Shown here: positions 17,025 through 26,376 of the stretch, in pieces | Layout: each line of letters begins with the position of its first letter | Position numbering within the stretch: the first letter of the stretch is position 1 | Source: Palsa-147 sp963771905 | GTDB lineage: Bacteria > Acidobacteriota > Terriglobia > Acidiferrales > UBA7541 | Direction of reading: 5' to 3' | DNA length: 64,000 nt | Assembly (NCBI GenBank): GCA_963771905.1 | Contig: CAVYVI010000009.1 | Coordinates: forward strand, 682,001-746,000 | Position numbers and translations under genes: made by a program | The notes under the pieces: model-generated | What the model was told of the DNA's origin: nothing | The model's input: only the letters and a program-made list of their open reading frames with translations | Database searches by the model: none

Positions 17025-18278
17025 TTGGCGGGAGTGACGTCGAACTACAGCTATGATGCGATTTACGAGCTGACGGGCGTGACGCAGGGATCGAACACGA
17101 CGGAGAGCTACAGCTACGACACGGTGGGCAATCGACTGTCGTCCCTCGGGGTGTCGTCGTACACGAACAATTCCTCGAACGAGTTGACGTCGGACTCGAA
17201 TGCGAGCTACACGTACGACACGAATGGAAACACGACGAGCAAGACAGCCTCGTCGAACACGACGGACTACGCTTGGGATTATGAGAACCGGCTGACGAGC
17301 GTGACACTGCCCAACTCCGGCGGAACGGTAAGTTTCAAGTACGATCCATTTGGACGGCGCATCTATAAACAATCGCCGACCACGACCAGCATCTTCGCCT
17401 ACGACGGTGACAACTTGATTGAGACCGTGAACGGGACAGGCGGCCTGGTGGCTCGTTACACGCAGACGACGAACATCGACGAGCCACTGGCGGAATCGAC
17501 TTCGGGAACAACGAGTTACTACGAAGCCGATGGCCTCGGATCGATCAGTTCGCTGAGCACAACGGTTGGCGCGCTGGCTGATACGTACACGTACGATTCA
17601 TATGGCAACACGACGAACTCGTCGGGCTCTGTGACGAACTTCTCCCGCTACACGGGACGCGAGTTCGATACCGAAACGAATCTCTACTTTTACAGGGCCA
17701 GATACTACGATTCCGGCGTGGGCAGGTTCGTATCAGAAGACCCAATAAGGTTCGATGCCGGAACGAACTTCTATAGCTATGTTCGGAACGCAGGGTCAAA
17801 TTTCTCAGACCCCTTTGGACAATTCCCAACTTGGTGGCACCGCGATGAAACTTACCAATTGGCGAAGGACGTGTTCGGCCCAAAGTGTGCGGACGACGCC
17901 AAGACGGTAGCAGCAGCAGACGGGGGTGTCGACTCTCCGTGGTGGAGTTTGCTTAACCCGGTTGGGTCAGCTTGGCAGTATGGAGGACCGCACTTTCCTG
18001 TTGGAGGCTATAGCGACCTACTGGTAAGCAACGCGATCAGCGCCTGTAATCTGAATAGTCTCGGGAGGGCGCTCCACTCTTTACAGGATGCGTTCGCTCA
18101 CCCATCAGGTCCTTTGGGCCCTCTACTTCACCTCGTTACAATAAATCTGAGTGACATGCTAGGAGGCGCCAATGCGGCTGCAGCAGCCGGGGCGACGAGG
18201 GCAGCACTACAAGACTTCAAAGATAAGTGCCTGCCATGCTGCGGGGGTGGTTCGACGACGCAGCTGATGGCCCAATGA
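17025..18278 (+). pseudogene. 5'-truncated Rhs/YD-repeat gene with phospholipase-C-like tip
   Basis: 417 residues from a TTG, with no proper start. YD repeats (SYDTVGNRLSSLG, YAWDYENRLTSVTLP, FKYDPFGRRIYK) begin immediately, so the N-terminal signal and most of the shell are missing. The Rhs core ends near GRFVSEDPIRFDAGTNFYSY. The C-terminal tip (about 150 residues) contains LGRALHSLQDAFAHPSG, with His351, Asp355 and His359 in the H-x3-D-x3-H arrangement seen in zinc phospholipase-C/S1-P1-like enzymes. The core differs from that of the two large Rhs genes here, so it came from a separate source. The small membrane protein at 18298 may be its partner. Confidence 0.7.
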
Positions 18279-18297
18279 TCACGCTCAGGAGTAAGCG

Positions 18298-18687
18298 ATG
18301 CAATCACCCTTAAGAATTCTTCCCTCTAAGGCCGATTATCACCGCTTGGCTGTGCCGATCTTCTGCGTTTCATGGCTGATCGGGAATGTTGCGCTAATCG
18401 TCGGCCTGAACGGAGCCGGGGGAACCATCCCGGCCGTCTGCGGTTTCACGATTGCCTGTGTTATATGGTGGGGAGGATACAGATTGGGTGGGATGAAGAG
18501 GCCTATCGGGACAGCGATAGGATTCCTCGCCATCGGCATTTGGATGCTGAATCTGGTCGGGGCCATCGTTTTCGCATTTCACCACTACGCCGCTGACCCC
18601 TTTTTTTGGTGTTCCACGATAACGCTGTTTCTTCTGATCGTGGCAATGGCTCTTTCGAAGGTGCCTGATCATGCAAGCGAGCCGTGA
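18298..18687 (+). CDS. Four-helix membrane protein, candidate partner of Rhs tip
   Basis: 129 residues with four predicted membrane helices (FCVSWLIGNVALIVGL; IPAVCGFTIACVIWW; AIGFLAIGIWMLNLVGAIVFA; TLFLLIVAMAL). It lies 19 bp downstream of the truncated Rhs gene on the same strand, the position of an immunity gene. No immunity family was recognised, so the link is positional only. Confidence 0.5.
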   Translation: MQSPLRILPSKADYHRLAVPIFCVSWLIGNVALIVGLNGAGGTIPAVCGFTIACVIWWGGYRLGGMKRPIGTAIGFLAIGIWMLNLVGAIVFAFHHYAADPFFWCSTITLFLLIVAMALSKVPDHASEP

Positions 18688-19060
18688 TTGGCAGGTTGAT
18701 TGGAGGACGCTGACGGCGCTTTTCCTGGTCGCAGGTGCGCTCCTGGCACAAGCCCCCAGTGGGGACAGCCGAGCGACGAAGCAAGTGTGCCAACTCGTAT
18801 CCGCGAACCCACCGGACTTCAATCCATTCCAATTCGTTCCAAAAGTGGCGGATTTCACGCGGTTAAATCGGCGTCCTAAAGTCTCGCTCGTTGTCAACGA
18901 GGACGGAAGCGTCGACAATGTGAAGGTTCTCAAGGGAACGGGCTCTCGCAAGGTGGATGCCGGCCTGGTCAAGAGCATTCGGGCGTGGAAATACAAGCCG
19001 CAACCCGGCTGCATGGTTGAGACATCGATGGCGGTCGTAATCGACGTCGGGCAGCAATGA
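18671..19060 (+). CDS. Small exported TonB C-terminal domain protein
   Basis: 129 residues. An N-terminal hydrophobic signal (ALFLVAGALLAQA) is followed by a TonB-C-like domain (KVSLVVNEDGSVDNVKVLKG, then VKSIRAWKYKPQPGCMVETS). It overlaps the previous gene by 17 bp, so it may be coupled to it, or the true start lies slightly later. A TonB_C without the proline-rich stalk is probably a periplasmic or envelope-associated domain of unknown contact. Confidence 0.65.
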   Translation: MQASRDWQVDWRTLTALFLVAGALLAQAPSGDSRATKQVCQLVSANPPDFNPFQFVPKVADFTRLNRRPKVSLVVNEDGSVDNVKVLKGTGSRKVDAGLVKSIRAWKYKPQPGCMVETSMAVVIDVGQQ

Positions 19061-19184
19061 AGGGTGCGCAGTTCTGAGCCGCTCGTGGCCGGCTAACGGG
19101 CAGCGCCAAAAAGCCTCGCAAGTTGGACCCGGCGGTTGGCCCAAGCTTAAATCGAGGAGATCGATTGTCAATGCCCGTCCTGTC

Positions 19185-19290
19185 GCTGTTACACGTGGGT
19201 GTTGGTCTCGCTTTGAACTTTGGTCCCTGAGTCACGAGCACGTCGAAAATTAGACACTCCGATTTCCCGCACGGTCGATTCTGCGGGAAA
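19185..19290. repeat. Dispersed repeat, copy 2 (IS-end-like)
   Basis: The second copy of the repeat at 16888-17010, in the same orientation, ending in a TTTCC...GGAAA hairpin. The two copies bracket the truncated Rhs gene and its two downstream genes. The rest of 19061-19481 contains no convincing gene. Confidence 0.55.
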
Positions 19291-19481
19291 CAAGGTTTTT
19301 GCGGCAAGATCTTTCCAAGTATTTTCAATTTGTGATCAAAGATTTCCGGGTTGAACGCTGCGTGTAACCGTGCGTTCTCTTTTTCCACTGTCGAACGGAG
19401 GTCATAATGGGGCTTGACTGAGTGGGTGCAACTGAATTGTAGGGGAGTTCCACAGAAGGATGGGAGGTGCTAGCCTGAGTA

Positions 19482-20018
19482 GTGACTGTCAATGCCGTGC
19501 ATACACAGGTCATGCAACGCCGTAATCGCATTGAGCTGCGCCGCGTGGCATTCTGGGCAGCGCTGATGATTTTGCTCGTCGTCCTCGCCCCATTGAGATG
19601 CCCAGCTCAGGCGGAGAAATCGCGAACCAACGTCCAGGTTAAATCCGCCCCGCCGAGCGCGCCTTTTGCGGGCTGCTACGAGTTGAAGCTGGGCCGGTGG
19701 TGGCCCTGGGGATTCGGCGAGGAAAATGTTTACGTGACGCCGCCAACCCGCATTCAACTGCTGGGAGAGCACGGCCCGCGTGGATTCGAGAAGGATAAAC
19801 TCCTCATCCGCACGATCCCACGCCGAGACAGGCCGTCGGCAAGCAGAGAATCTTCCTTCTGGAGCACACAATCTCAGAGTCAGTTGCTCCTGACATGGAC
19901 TGACGGTTTTGTTGGAGTCAGCGTGGATCTCACGAAAAACAGAGACGAGTGGAACGGATGGGCGCATCCCCATTTTGACGCCGACCAAGAGTGCCAGAGC
20001 CGGTCTGGTCACCCTTAA
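19482..20018 (+). CDS. Exported hypothetical protein
   Basis: 178 residues from a GTG; an ATG at 19512 is the more likely start and places a signal sequence (AFWAALMILLVVLAPLRCPAQ) near the N-terminus. The mature part has a compact beta-rich look (FAGCYELKLGRWWPWGF, WTDGFVGVSVDLT). No family is recognised. It overlaps the minus-strand orphan Rhs tip by about 90 bp at its 3' end. Confidence 0.45.
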   Translation: MTVNAVHTQVMQRRNRIELRRVAFWAALMILLVVLAPLRCPAQAEKSRTNVQVKSAPPSAPFAGCYELKLGRWWPWGFGEENVYVTPPTRIQLLGEHGPRGFEKDKLLIRTIPRRDRPSASRESSFWSTQSQSQLLLTWTDGFVGVSVDLTKNRDEWNGWAHPHFDADQECQSRSGHP

Positions 20019-20355
20019 GGTGTGTCCGCGTAAAGTGCTTGTGGCTCTTATCCCAAGTGCCAACGTAATTTTTGTGACAGCTCCCGGTGTCCTTGCCGCA
20101 CCCCTTGAGCCAGATGTCCAAGCCCGTTGGGTCCGTCAGGCTCAGCGGATTGTTTCGAGCGTAGCTGTACAGGTTGAGTTCCTGCGGATCGAAGAGGTGG
20201 TGATCGTTCATGAACATCGGATCGGGACTCATGAAGCGGCCGAAGGAGGAGGAGTCGTAGCGTGCGCCGAAGTTATCGAGTCCGGATTCGGAGTCGCGTT
20301 CTTTGCCGGTGAATTTGTAGATCGAAGACGCATGCTGCGCTGTGCCTTCGTACAT
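19930..20355 (-). pseudogene. Orphan Rhs C-terminal tip
   Basis: 141 codons. It begins in the middle of an Rhs core end (YKFTGKERDSESGLDNFGAR, then GRFMSPDPMFMNDHHLFDP and LTDPTGLD), matching the core ends of both full Rhs genes. A short unrelated tip of about 60 residues follows, rich in Gly, Lys and His. There is no start of its own and no shell region. It lies just downstream of the full Rhs gene on the same strand, separated by the candidate partner gene at 20362. This is the classic arrangement of a displaced tip that could replace the resident one by recombination in the shared core. Confidence 0.7.
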
Positions 20356-20361
20356 GTAGGT

Positions 20362-20853
20362 TCAGTGCGTCGTAGGCGTAGATGAGACACCGCGCTTCGG
20401 ATCAGCACCGGGGGAACTGTTGGCCTTCGCTGTTGCGGCACAGAGAAGCTCGGTTTCCTCGATTTCGTAACGCAAGCAGTTCTGCCCAAAACATTGCCCT
20501 TCGTGCGCTACTCGGAACGTCCCACGGGAAACTATATCGACAGGTTGAAATTGGTCCTTCTTGGTGAGTGATCGAACTGTGGCTGAGGCACGCTTGTCAC
20601 CTTTCCATTTTGGGGCTCGCCGCAAGTTTACGTTAACTTCCGGACAAGCAGACCCCATGAGAATCGACCCATGTGTCACCATGCGGTAGAGACCTCTAAC
20701 AGTTATCTCCTTGCCATCATATTTGGCAGCGTCCGCCAAGACGGCGCAGACGGGAATCGCTTGCGCCGAGACGACACAATCGTCATCCGCAGACAAAGAC
20801 AATGCACTGAAGCACGCCGTGAGTAAAAGTACGACCGTAACAGCTAGTCTCAT
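20362..20853 (-). CDS. Exported protein coupled to Rhs gene (candidate partner)
   Basis: 163 residues. A signal peptide (LAVTVVLLLTACFSALSLSA) is followed by a domain with YDGKEITVRGLYRMV, an OB-like pattern seen in small exported proteins, and several cysteines (ECxx type pairs around GQCFGQNCLRYE). Its ATG overlaps the stop of the 1653-residue Rhs gene by 4 bp, so it is translated with it. By position it is a candidate immunity or chaperone protein for the metalloprotease-like tip; a periplasmic location would fit a toxin acting there. No immunity family was recognised. Confidence 0.6.
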   Translation of the reverse strand: MRLAVTVVLLLTACFSALSLSADDDCVVSAQAIPVCAVLADAAKYDGKEITVRGLYRMVTHGSILMGSACPEVNVNLRRAPKWKGDKRASATVRSLTKKDQFQPVDIVSRGTFRVAHEGQCFGQNCLRYEIEETELLCAATAKANSSPGADPKRGVSSTPTTH

Positions 20854-23800
20854 TGTGGTGGGTTCCCCTGTGGATAAATTGACGGCGGAAACACTAACTG
20901 GTTGGCACTGGGATAAGCTCTGTAAATGTAATTGGTGAGTTGCTGATAGCCTTTCGGACCACTGGGAAACATCTCATAAGATTTGACCATCGAACCAGCC
21001 TCAAACGCCTGGAACTCTGTATCGAAATGAGTAAAATTCAACGCCCCGTTGTATTGTGCTGTCGTGGCATCAAAGGATTTCAAGAAATTCATGTCGTCTT
21101 CGAGATGTGACCCCTCGTGAGCAATTGTCTGTGCAAGGTCCTTGCCTCCAAGGTTCTCTGAGAATTCGGCATTGATATTGGGCTGGTGATCGGAAGTGGC
21201 ACCAGGAGTCACGATTGCGTCCGTCTTGTAGCCGGGCTGAGTGTTGGCATCCGCGTCTACCTGCCGTTGAGACTTGAACGTGACATTGACATGGTTGTCT
21301 TCTCCACGGTCGCCCCACGCTTTGGCGGCATCACGCACTTTTACGTCCTTTGAATTCAAATCCTTGTCGCGCTGCTTCTCGAACCTATCAGAAGCCTTGT
21401 TGCAATTCTTCCGGTCTTTCGTGCTGCCGTCAGTGCAATCAACGATGTATAGACCGGTCGGATCGGTGAGATTGAGGGGGTTGTTGCGAACATAGGAATA
21501 TTTATTCAATGTCTGAGGATCGATGCGCTTCCCACCCATTGGGTCGGGACTCATGAAGCGTCCGTACTGCGAGGAGTTGTACCTAGCCCCAAAGTTATCC
21601 AGGCCGGATTCGCTATCCCGTTCTTTGCCGGTGAAATGAAGGGGACTGGGGTCTGTGTTGCTGCAGGTGAGGCCGTCGCCGAATGGGAGGCTCGTGCACG
21701 TCTCATATAGGTTGCCTTGATAGTCCGTGCGGGCGCGCTCGGAGCCGAGCCAGTCCGTGTGGTCGAAATACGTGGTGCCATTCCAGTAGGTTGCGATGTG
21801 GCGCCCGCCCGCGAACAATTCGCCCCGCTGCATCACTCCGGACGAGTTCAGCTCCGTAATCTTATTGCCGTCGAGGTCATTCACGTAGTCGACCAATGCG
21901 GCGGCGGAATTGTATTTTTCGACGCGCCTGCCCAGAGCATCATAAACGTAAATTGTTGTTATACCGCCCCCGGTGACCTGCACGATCCTGTTTTCGTCGT
22001 CGTATAGATACGAATTCACGCCATCGTTGAGGAGATTCCCGGCAGGGTCGTAAGAATATGTGTCGGCTTTGTTCGTGGTGCCGGTCAGGCCGACGCCCAT
22101 AAAGGTCAGGGTGGATTGAAGCCCTGTCCCTCCCGTGACATTCTGCTGCCACCGGTTTCCGAAGCGGTCGTAAACATAGCTATACGATTGCGCCGCGCTG
22201 GATGAAGTCGATAGCCGATTGAACGCGTCGTATGTGTAGGTCCAATTGCTATTCACGCTGTCGTTTGCCGTGGCGATGTCGCTATTGGGCTCGTACGTCA
22301 GGGAATAGTTGTACATGGAACCAGCGGCAAAGGAAGTTATTCTGGTTCGTTTGTCGTAGGCCGCCGTTTCGTTCAGACCGTTGCCCAATGAGGCCGAAAC
22401 TTCTTCCCCCGGGGCATTGTAAGTCATGTTGCTAATTAGGGGAGAAGGGTACTGCGCGCCATCCAGGCTGCTTGCGAGGGACGTCACTCTGTCGGCGCCA
22501 TCGTACGTCTCGGCGAGGGTTACGCCGGCGCCATTCGTCATCGACGTGGTGTGCCCAGCGAGATCGTATGTGTACTTTACAGGTAAGTCACCTGAGGGGC
22601 AGTTCTCCGGGGTGCATTGCGAGTTGTCAATTATTCGCCCCATCGCATCGTAACTAAATATTTCGCTCGAAACATCCATCGTTACGAGTACGTCGCCTGT
22701 GGGTGCTTTGCCTAGCGCAAAGAACTCTACCTTAGGCGTCTCGGCGATGGCGAAGGTCATCCGCCCAATGCCATTCGAGACGGTCGTCGCGTCATAAGCG
22801 AAGCTCACGGTGTTCAGACTTTGGCTGTACGACTTGGCCGTAAGCCGATTGAGAGCGTCGTAAGTCATCGTCGTAATATCGGTCGCTGTCCCCCCGCTCG
22901 TTTGATTCGCCTCAGGGGCGGTGCGGCTTATGACGTTGCCGTCCGCGTCATAAGCGTAGGAGATGGCACCGGACTCCGGATTGGTCGCATGCGTCAGCTG
23001 AGAAAGTGAATCGTAGGTGAAGGAGCGGGGCAGGAATCCACCCTGACTGACGCTGAGCATATCATTGAGGACATCGTAGCTGTAGGTGGTGAGGAACCCC
23101 GTGCCGGCAATGGCCTGCCCGCAGGCCACGGGCGTTTTGCCCGAACCAAGCTGGGTAGTGCCGCTAACTTCGCAAACGCTCACAGTACGCCCGAGACCGT
23201 CGACCTGCGAGATGCGTGAGACGGGCTGCGTGCCGCCGTTGCCTTCGTCCAGGGTCTGAGTGGCGGAACCTGCGTAATTGAATTGGATTGTCTTGCTGTC
23301 AGGATCCGTAATCACTGTGGTCCTATCCAGGGCGTCGTACGAATACTGTGTGATGCCATAGGTTGGGTCGGCGGTTGAACAGTACGGATTGCTGACGGAG
23401 GCTTTTCGTCCGAGGGCATCGTAGGTCGTGTCGACTTTGGAGACACATGCGGGAGCGGAATTCAATTGTGACTCGCTGACGCGTCCCAATCCGTCGAATA
23501 CGTTCGTTTTTACGATCGATGGCGATGGAGTGGCGGTCTGAGTGGAGGTCGCGGAAAACGGAAACGATGTTTCCTGGCGCGTAATCGTAATTTGGCTGCC
23601 GGCGGGCGGAGGGTACGTGACACTTGCCAAACGCCAGAGCACATCATACGTGAAGCTAGTAACGTTTCCGTTCTGGTCGGTTGTTGACGTCACGAGGCCG
23701 CTGTCGAAGTCGTAGTTTGTAGAGGTCACGTGCTGGACGCCTCCGGTCGCAGGCAGAGTGGTCTGAGTGAGGTAAGCGCCGTCAAACGTACCGGAGTAGC

Positions 23801-25811
23801 CGAACGTAGTTACATTGCTGCACGGATCAATGGATTGGTAGGTTTCCCCGGTGTCGTAGATAAAAAACTTGGTTTTGACGTAGCCACTGGAAATCGTTAC
23901 CGGACATCCTGTGGTCTGAACCGTACTCGCATTGAGGTAGCGAGAAACCGATGTCTGATTGCCACGAATGGTGCCGTCGGGCGGACTGGAATCGTGCTGG
24001 GTCGTCACTCCTGACGACACCACCGCAGTCTCATCGTACCCGTAATCAGTGATCTCGCTCTGCGAGCCGCCAGCAATCGTCACTGAGGCTGGAAGCGCGA
24101 GCAAATTGTTCGCCAAGTATGAAGAGCTATTGAACGCCTGGTAGGCCGTAGTTGTCGTGCGTAACAGCGAACCGTGCGTGCCCGAGCCGTAGTCGTACTC
24201 CTGTTTCGTAACTGGGTTTCCATATAGAAGTTTGAACCCGGAAACGGGTGCGGTCATCGCGACCCCGGCGTCGAAAGCTGTCGCAAGTTCGGAAACCTGA
24301 TTGTTGGCCCAAGTAGTGGTTACGCTGGTTGGGACAACGTTGGCTGCAGTCGTAACAAGACCCGTGAGCGTCATCGGATCGCCAGCGGCATTGAACACTG
24401 TCGCGACCGTCTTCAGGAGGCTGCCGGCGGCAGTGTAGGTCTGAGTTTCGGTCTCATAGAATGCACACAGCCCCGCTTCCGCGGAGATGGTATGAACAGT
24501 CTTTTGGCCTAGAGGGTCTGTCGAAGTCGTCGTATATTTCGTTGTGTTGAGCGGGACGTTCTCGAATGCGTACTTCCAAGTGTGATTTCCCGTGCCGTCA
24601 TTCGCGTTGACCGTTCGTGACGCGACCGCGTATGTATACGTCGTCGAGCCAGTGTCGAGATCCGTCTGGCAGACATAGATACCTGTCCAAGAGTATTGAA
24701 TATATCCGCCGGTTGGGAATGTGATCTGGAGGAGATTGCCTGTGCCTGTTGAACCGGTGATGTTGGGGTTCGCGCTGTCGTATGTGAATGTCCAGGCAGT
24801 GTTATTCGGCAGTACGATGCTGTCGATAAGCGGAGTCTTTTGCAGCGTGACGCCGCACGTTACTGTAGAGCCCTCCTTGAGGCAGGTTTGTTCACCGAAA
24901 TAGATGTCGGCATAACAAATTTTGATGGTGAAGGTCCCGCCCAGGTAGGCCGGCAGCGTCCAGTCGTAGGCTGTCACTGCGGGTAAGCCCGTACAGCCAG
25001 AAGTGTCGGTGGTAAAGCCCGTTCCTCCCGTCCCCACCGCTGGAGGGATCGGCAGAGTTCGATGCATGGTGTCAACGTAACCAGTGACGACCGCGCCGTT
25101 CAATGTCGCGGTAAGATAATTGCCATTCGGATCTTCAATTTTTAGCGCTTGCGATCCACCGGTCGCACCCGTGTACCGAATTCCGTTTCGATCAATGACA
25201 GTCGCGCAATTGCTGAGACAGAGAAAACCGGTCGCATCAAGCGTGCGCCACCCTCCCGAAACCGGCCCCATTTCGTGCTCCGAACCATCCGCTGTCGTAA
25301 TTATGGCGTAGGGACCCGTGGAAGGAGGAATTGTGCCAGTTACAGAGGCATAGAGGTTGACGTTCGGTACGATTTCCATGAGGGGACCGTTAACGAAAGT
25401 TCCGTAACCACAAACAAAGGGTTTCTGGTTACACGCGGAAGCCGTGTCGGGAGTGTACGTGTAACTGTTGTTGTCAAACTTGATTGAAAAGCTGACGTTC
25501 AGCTTTCCACCGCGCTGTGGATAGGAGGCCAGTGGCAAATGAAGATTGAGATTGCCGTTGGTCATACTGATGGAATCGATGTCGCCGCCCTCGAATGAGC
25601 CGTAGGGCTTCATGCCGCGCTCTAATGTGGGATCGATCGCGAGCTGAGCGCGCGCGCTCGGACATGCGGCCACAAACATGAAGCCGAGCAGAACAGACAG
25701 AGAAAGGCAATGACGAATTCGCGGACGGAGCAGCGGCAGCCGACCAGACGTTGTACGATTCGATATGAAAATCGTTCGGGAGATGCCGAGCAACGACGGA
25801 ATTGGTTTCAT
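20850..25811 (-). CDS. Rhs/YD-repeat polymorphic toxin, HExxH tip
   Basis: 1653 residues. Signal-like hydrophobic N-terminus (LSLSVLLGFMFVAACPSARA), then a conserved N-terminal shell entry (LHLPLASYPQRGGKLNVSF), a long series of YD repeats (for example FTYDSLSQLTHATNPESG) and a core end at FTGKERDSESGLDNFGAR and GRFMSPDP. The last 198 residues form the variable tip, with HEGSH (residues about 1565-1569) and a following Glu in FDTEFQAFEA, the pattern of an HExxH...E zinc metalloprotease. Rhs shells wrap a toxic C-terminus that is released by self-cleavage. It is followed by the coupled gene at 20853. The core is about 85% identical in protein to that of 31530-36320, which lies in the opposite orientation. 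Confidence 0.9.
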   Translation of the reverse strand: MKPIPSLLGISRTIFISNRTTSGRLPLLRPRIRHCLSLSVLLGFMFVAACPSARAQLAIDPTLERGMKPYGSFEGGDIDSISMTNGNLNLHLPLASYPQRGGKLNVSFSIKFDNNSYTYTPDTASACNQKPFVCGYGTFVNGPLMEIVPNVNLYASVTGTIPPSTGPYAIITTADGSEHEMGPVSGGWRTLDATGFLCLSNCATVIDRNGIRYTGATGGSQALKIEDPNGNYLTATLNGAVVTGYVDTMHRTLPIPPAVGTGGTGFTTDTSGCTGLPAVTAYDWTLPAYLGGTFTIKICYADIYFGEQTCLKEGSTVTCGVTLQKTPLIDSIVLPNNTAWTFTYDSANPNITGSTGTGNLLQITFPTGGYIQYSWTGIYVCQTDLDTGSTTYTYAVASRTVNANDGTGNHTWKYAFENVPLNTTKYTTTSTDPLGQKTVHTISAEAGLCAFYETETQTYTAAGSLLKTVATVFNAAGDPMTLTGLVTTAANVVPTSVTTTWANNQVSELATAFDAGVAMTAPVSGFKLLYGNPVTKQEYDYGSGTHGSLLRTTTTAYQAFNSSSYLANNLLALPASVTIAGGSQSEITDYGYDETAVVSSGVTTQHDSSPPDGTIRGNQTSVSRYLNASTVQTTGCPVTISSGYVKTKFFIYDTGETYQSIDPCSNVTTFGYSGTFDGAYLTQTTLPATGGVQHVTSTNYDFDSGLVTSTTDQNGNVTSFTYDVLWRLASVTYPPPAGSQITITRQETSFPFSATSTQTATPSPSIVKTNVFDGLGRVSESQLNSAPACVSKVDTTYDALGRKASVSNPYCSTADPTYGITQYSYDALDRTTVITDPDSKTIQFNYAGSATQTLDEGNGGTQPVSRISQVDGLGRTVSVCEVSGTTQLGSGKTPVACGQAIAGTGFLTTYSYDVLNDMLSVSQGGFLPRSFTYDSLSQLTHATNPESGAISYAYDADGNVISRTAPEANQTSGGTATDITTMTYDALNRLTAKSYSQSLNTVSFAYDATTVSNGIGRMTFAIAETPKVEFFALGKAPTGDVLVTMDVSSEIFSYDAMGRIIDNSQCTPENCPSGDLPVKYTYDLAGHTTSMTNGAGVTLAETYDGADRVTSLASSLDGAQYPSPLISNMTYNAPGEEVSASLGNGLNETAAYDKRTRITSFAAGSMYNYSLTYEPNSDIATANDSVNSNWTYTYDAFNRLSTSSSAAQSYSYVYDRFGNRWQQNVTGGTGLQSTLTFMGVGLTGTTNKADTYSYDPAGNLLNDGVNSYLYDDENRIVQVTGGGITTIYVYDALGRRVEKYNSAAALVDYVNDLDGNKITELNSSGVMQRGELFAGGRHIATYWNGTTYFDHTDWLGSERARTDYQGNLYETCTSLPFGDGLTCSNTDPSPLHFTGKERDSESGLDNFGARYNSSQYGRFMSPDPMGGKRIDPQTLNKYSYVRNNPLNLTDPTGLYIVDCTDGSTKDRKNCNKASDRFEKQRDKDLNSKDVKVRDAAKAWGDRGEDNHVNVTFKSQRQVDADANTQPGYKTDAIVTPGATSDHQPNINAEFSENLGGKDLAQTIAHEGSHLEDDMNFLKSFDATTAQYNGALNFTHFDTEFQAFEAGSMVKSYEMFPSGPKGYQQLTNYIYRAYPSANQLVFPPSIYPQGNPPQ

Positions 25812-25949
25812 CGGGAATTCACGCTCGCTTTCTTTTAGCTCGTGACCAAAAGTCCTAATGTGCGAGAATCACGGGAATCGACCCAATCGCCCGGTTTACT
25901 CATTAATTTTTTGACCTTTAGTATTATCATTTTCATGTATTATTGAGAC

Positions 25950-25978
25950 CTTATACTGCCTTACTATGTAATGGTCAA
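25950..25978 (-). promoter_or_regulatory. Sigma-70-type promoter for the minus-strand Rhs gene
   Basis: Read on the minus strand: TTGACC, 17 bp, TATAAG, inside an AT-rich stretch about 130 bp ahead of the Rhs ATG at 25811. The AT-rich 25880-26000 segment stands out against the GC-rich surroundings and contains no gene. Confidence 0.6.
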
Positions 25979-26174
25979 GATTATAAAAAGTACCGGGGAC
26001 CTGCCGTCTCGGTACACTTTGGATCACGTTGTGCTCTCGGACTATTCATGATGGCCAGCTGAAATCTTAACTCTGGCATGAACTACACGCTTCACTAACG
26101 AGCGGACTGCGAATGATCTTGATCGTTTCCTCACTCCGTTGATTTTGGAAAAACGAGTGAAGACCTGTATCATC

Positions 26175-26300
26175 TAAATAGCATTAGGAGCGGCCCGTAT
26201 CGATCGGGCCCGGCAACCGGGCAAGGAGAGGCCACGGTGCCATGAGCGATTGATCGCTCGATGTGCGGAGCGCGAGTTCCGAAAAAAGTCTCTCGAAACA
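26175..26300 (+). ncRNA. Structured RNA resembling a SAM-I/SAM-IV riboswitch core
   Basis: Contains GGCAACC (26212-26218) and GGTGCCA (26236-26242) flanking a small hairpin (CCGGGC / GCCACGG with one bulge), the arrangement of the SAM-binding core in SAM-I-family riboswitches. A GGCCCG...CGGGCC hairpin lies just before it and an AGCGAT...ATCGCT hairpin just after. An intrinsic terminator follows. The typical 5' sequence of SAM-I (kink-turn) is not clearly visible, so it may be a SAM-IV-like or unrelated RNA. The gene downstream is not an obvious methionine gene, which weakens the call. Confidence 0.4.
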
Positions 26301-26302
26301 TT

Positions 26303-26331
26303 CGCCGCCTAATGCTATGGGCGGCGTTTTT
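26303..26331 (+). terminator. Intrinsic terminator after the structured RNA
   Basis: A 7-bp stem CGCCGCC / GGCGGCG with a 10-base loop, followed by TTTTT. It sits 45 bp before the zinc-ribbon gene at 26377 and could be the expression platform of the RNA element upstream. Confidence 0.75.
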
Positions 26332-26376
26332 GTTTTCAGGCTGCTGGTGCATGCCAGGTGAGAGGAGCATGGATCG

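Noticed and set aside
16696..17037. 113-codon plus-strand open frame
   Set aside because: Low-complexity Ala/Thr-rich start running into the dispersed repeat; no homologue apparent.
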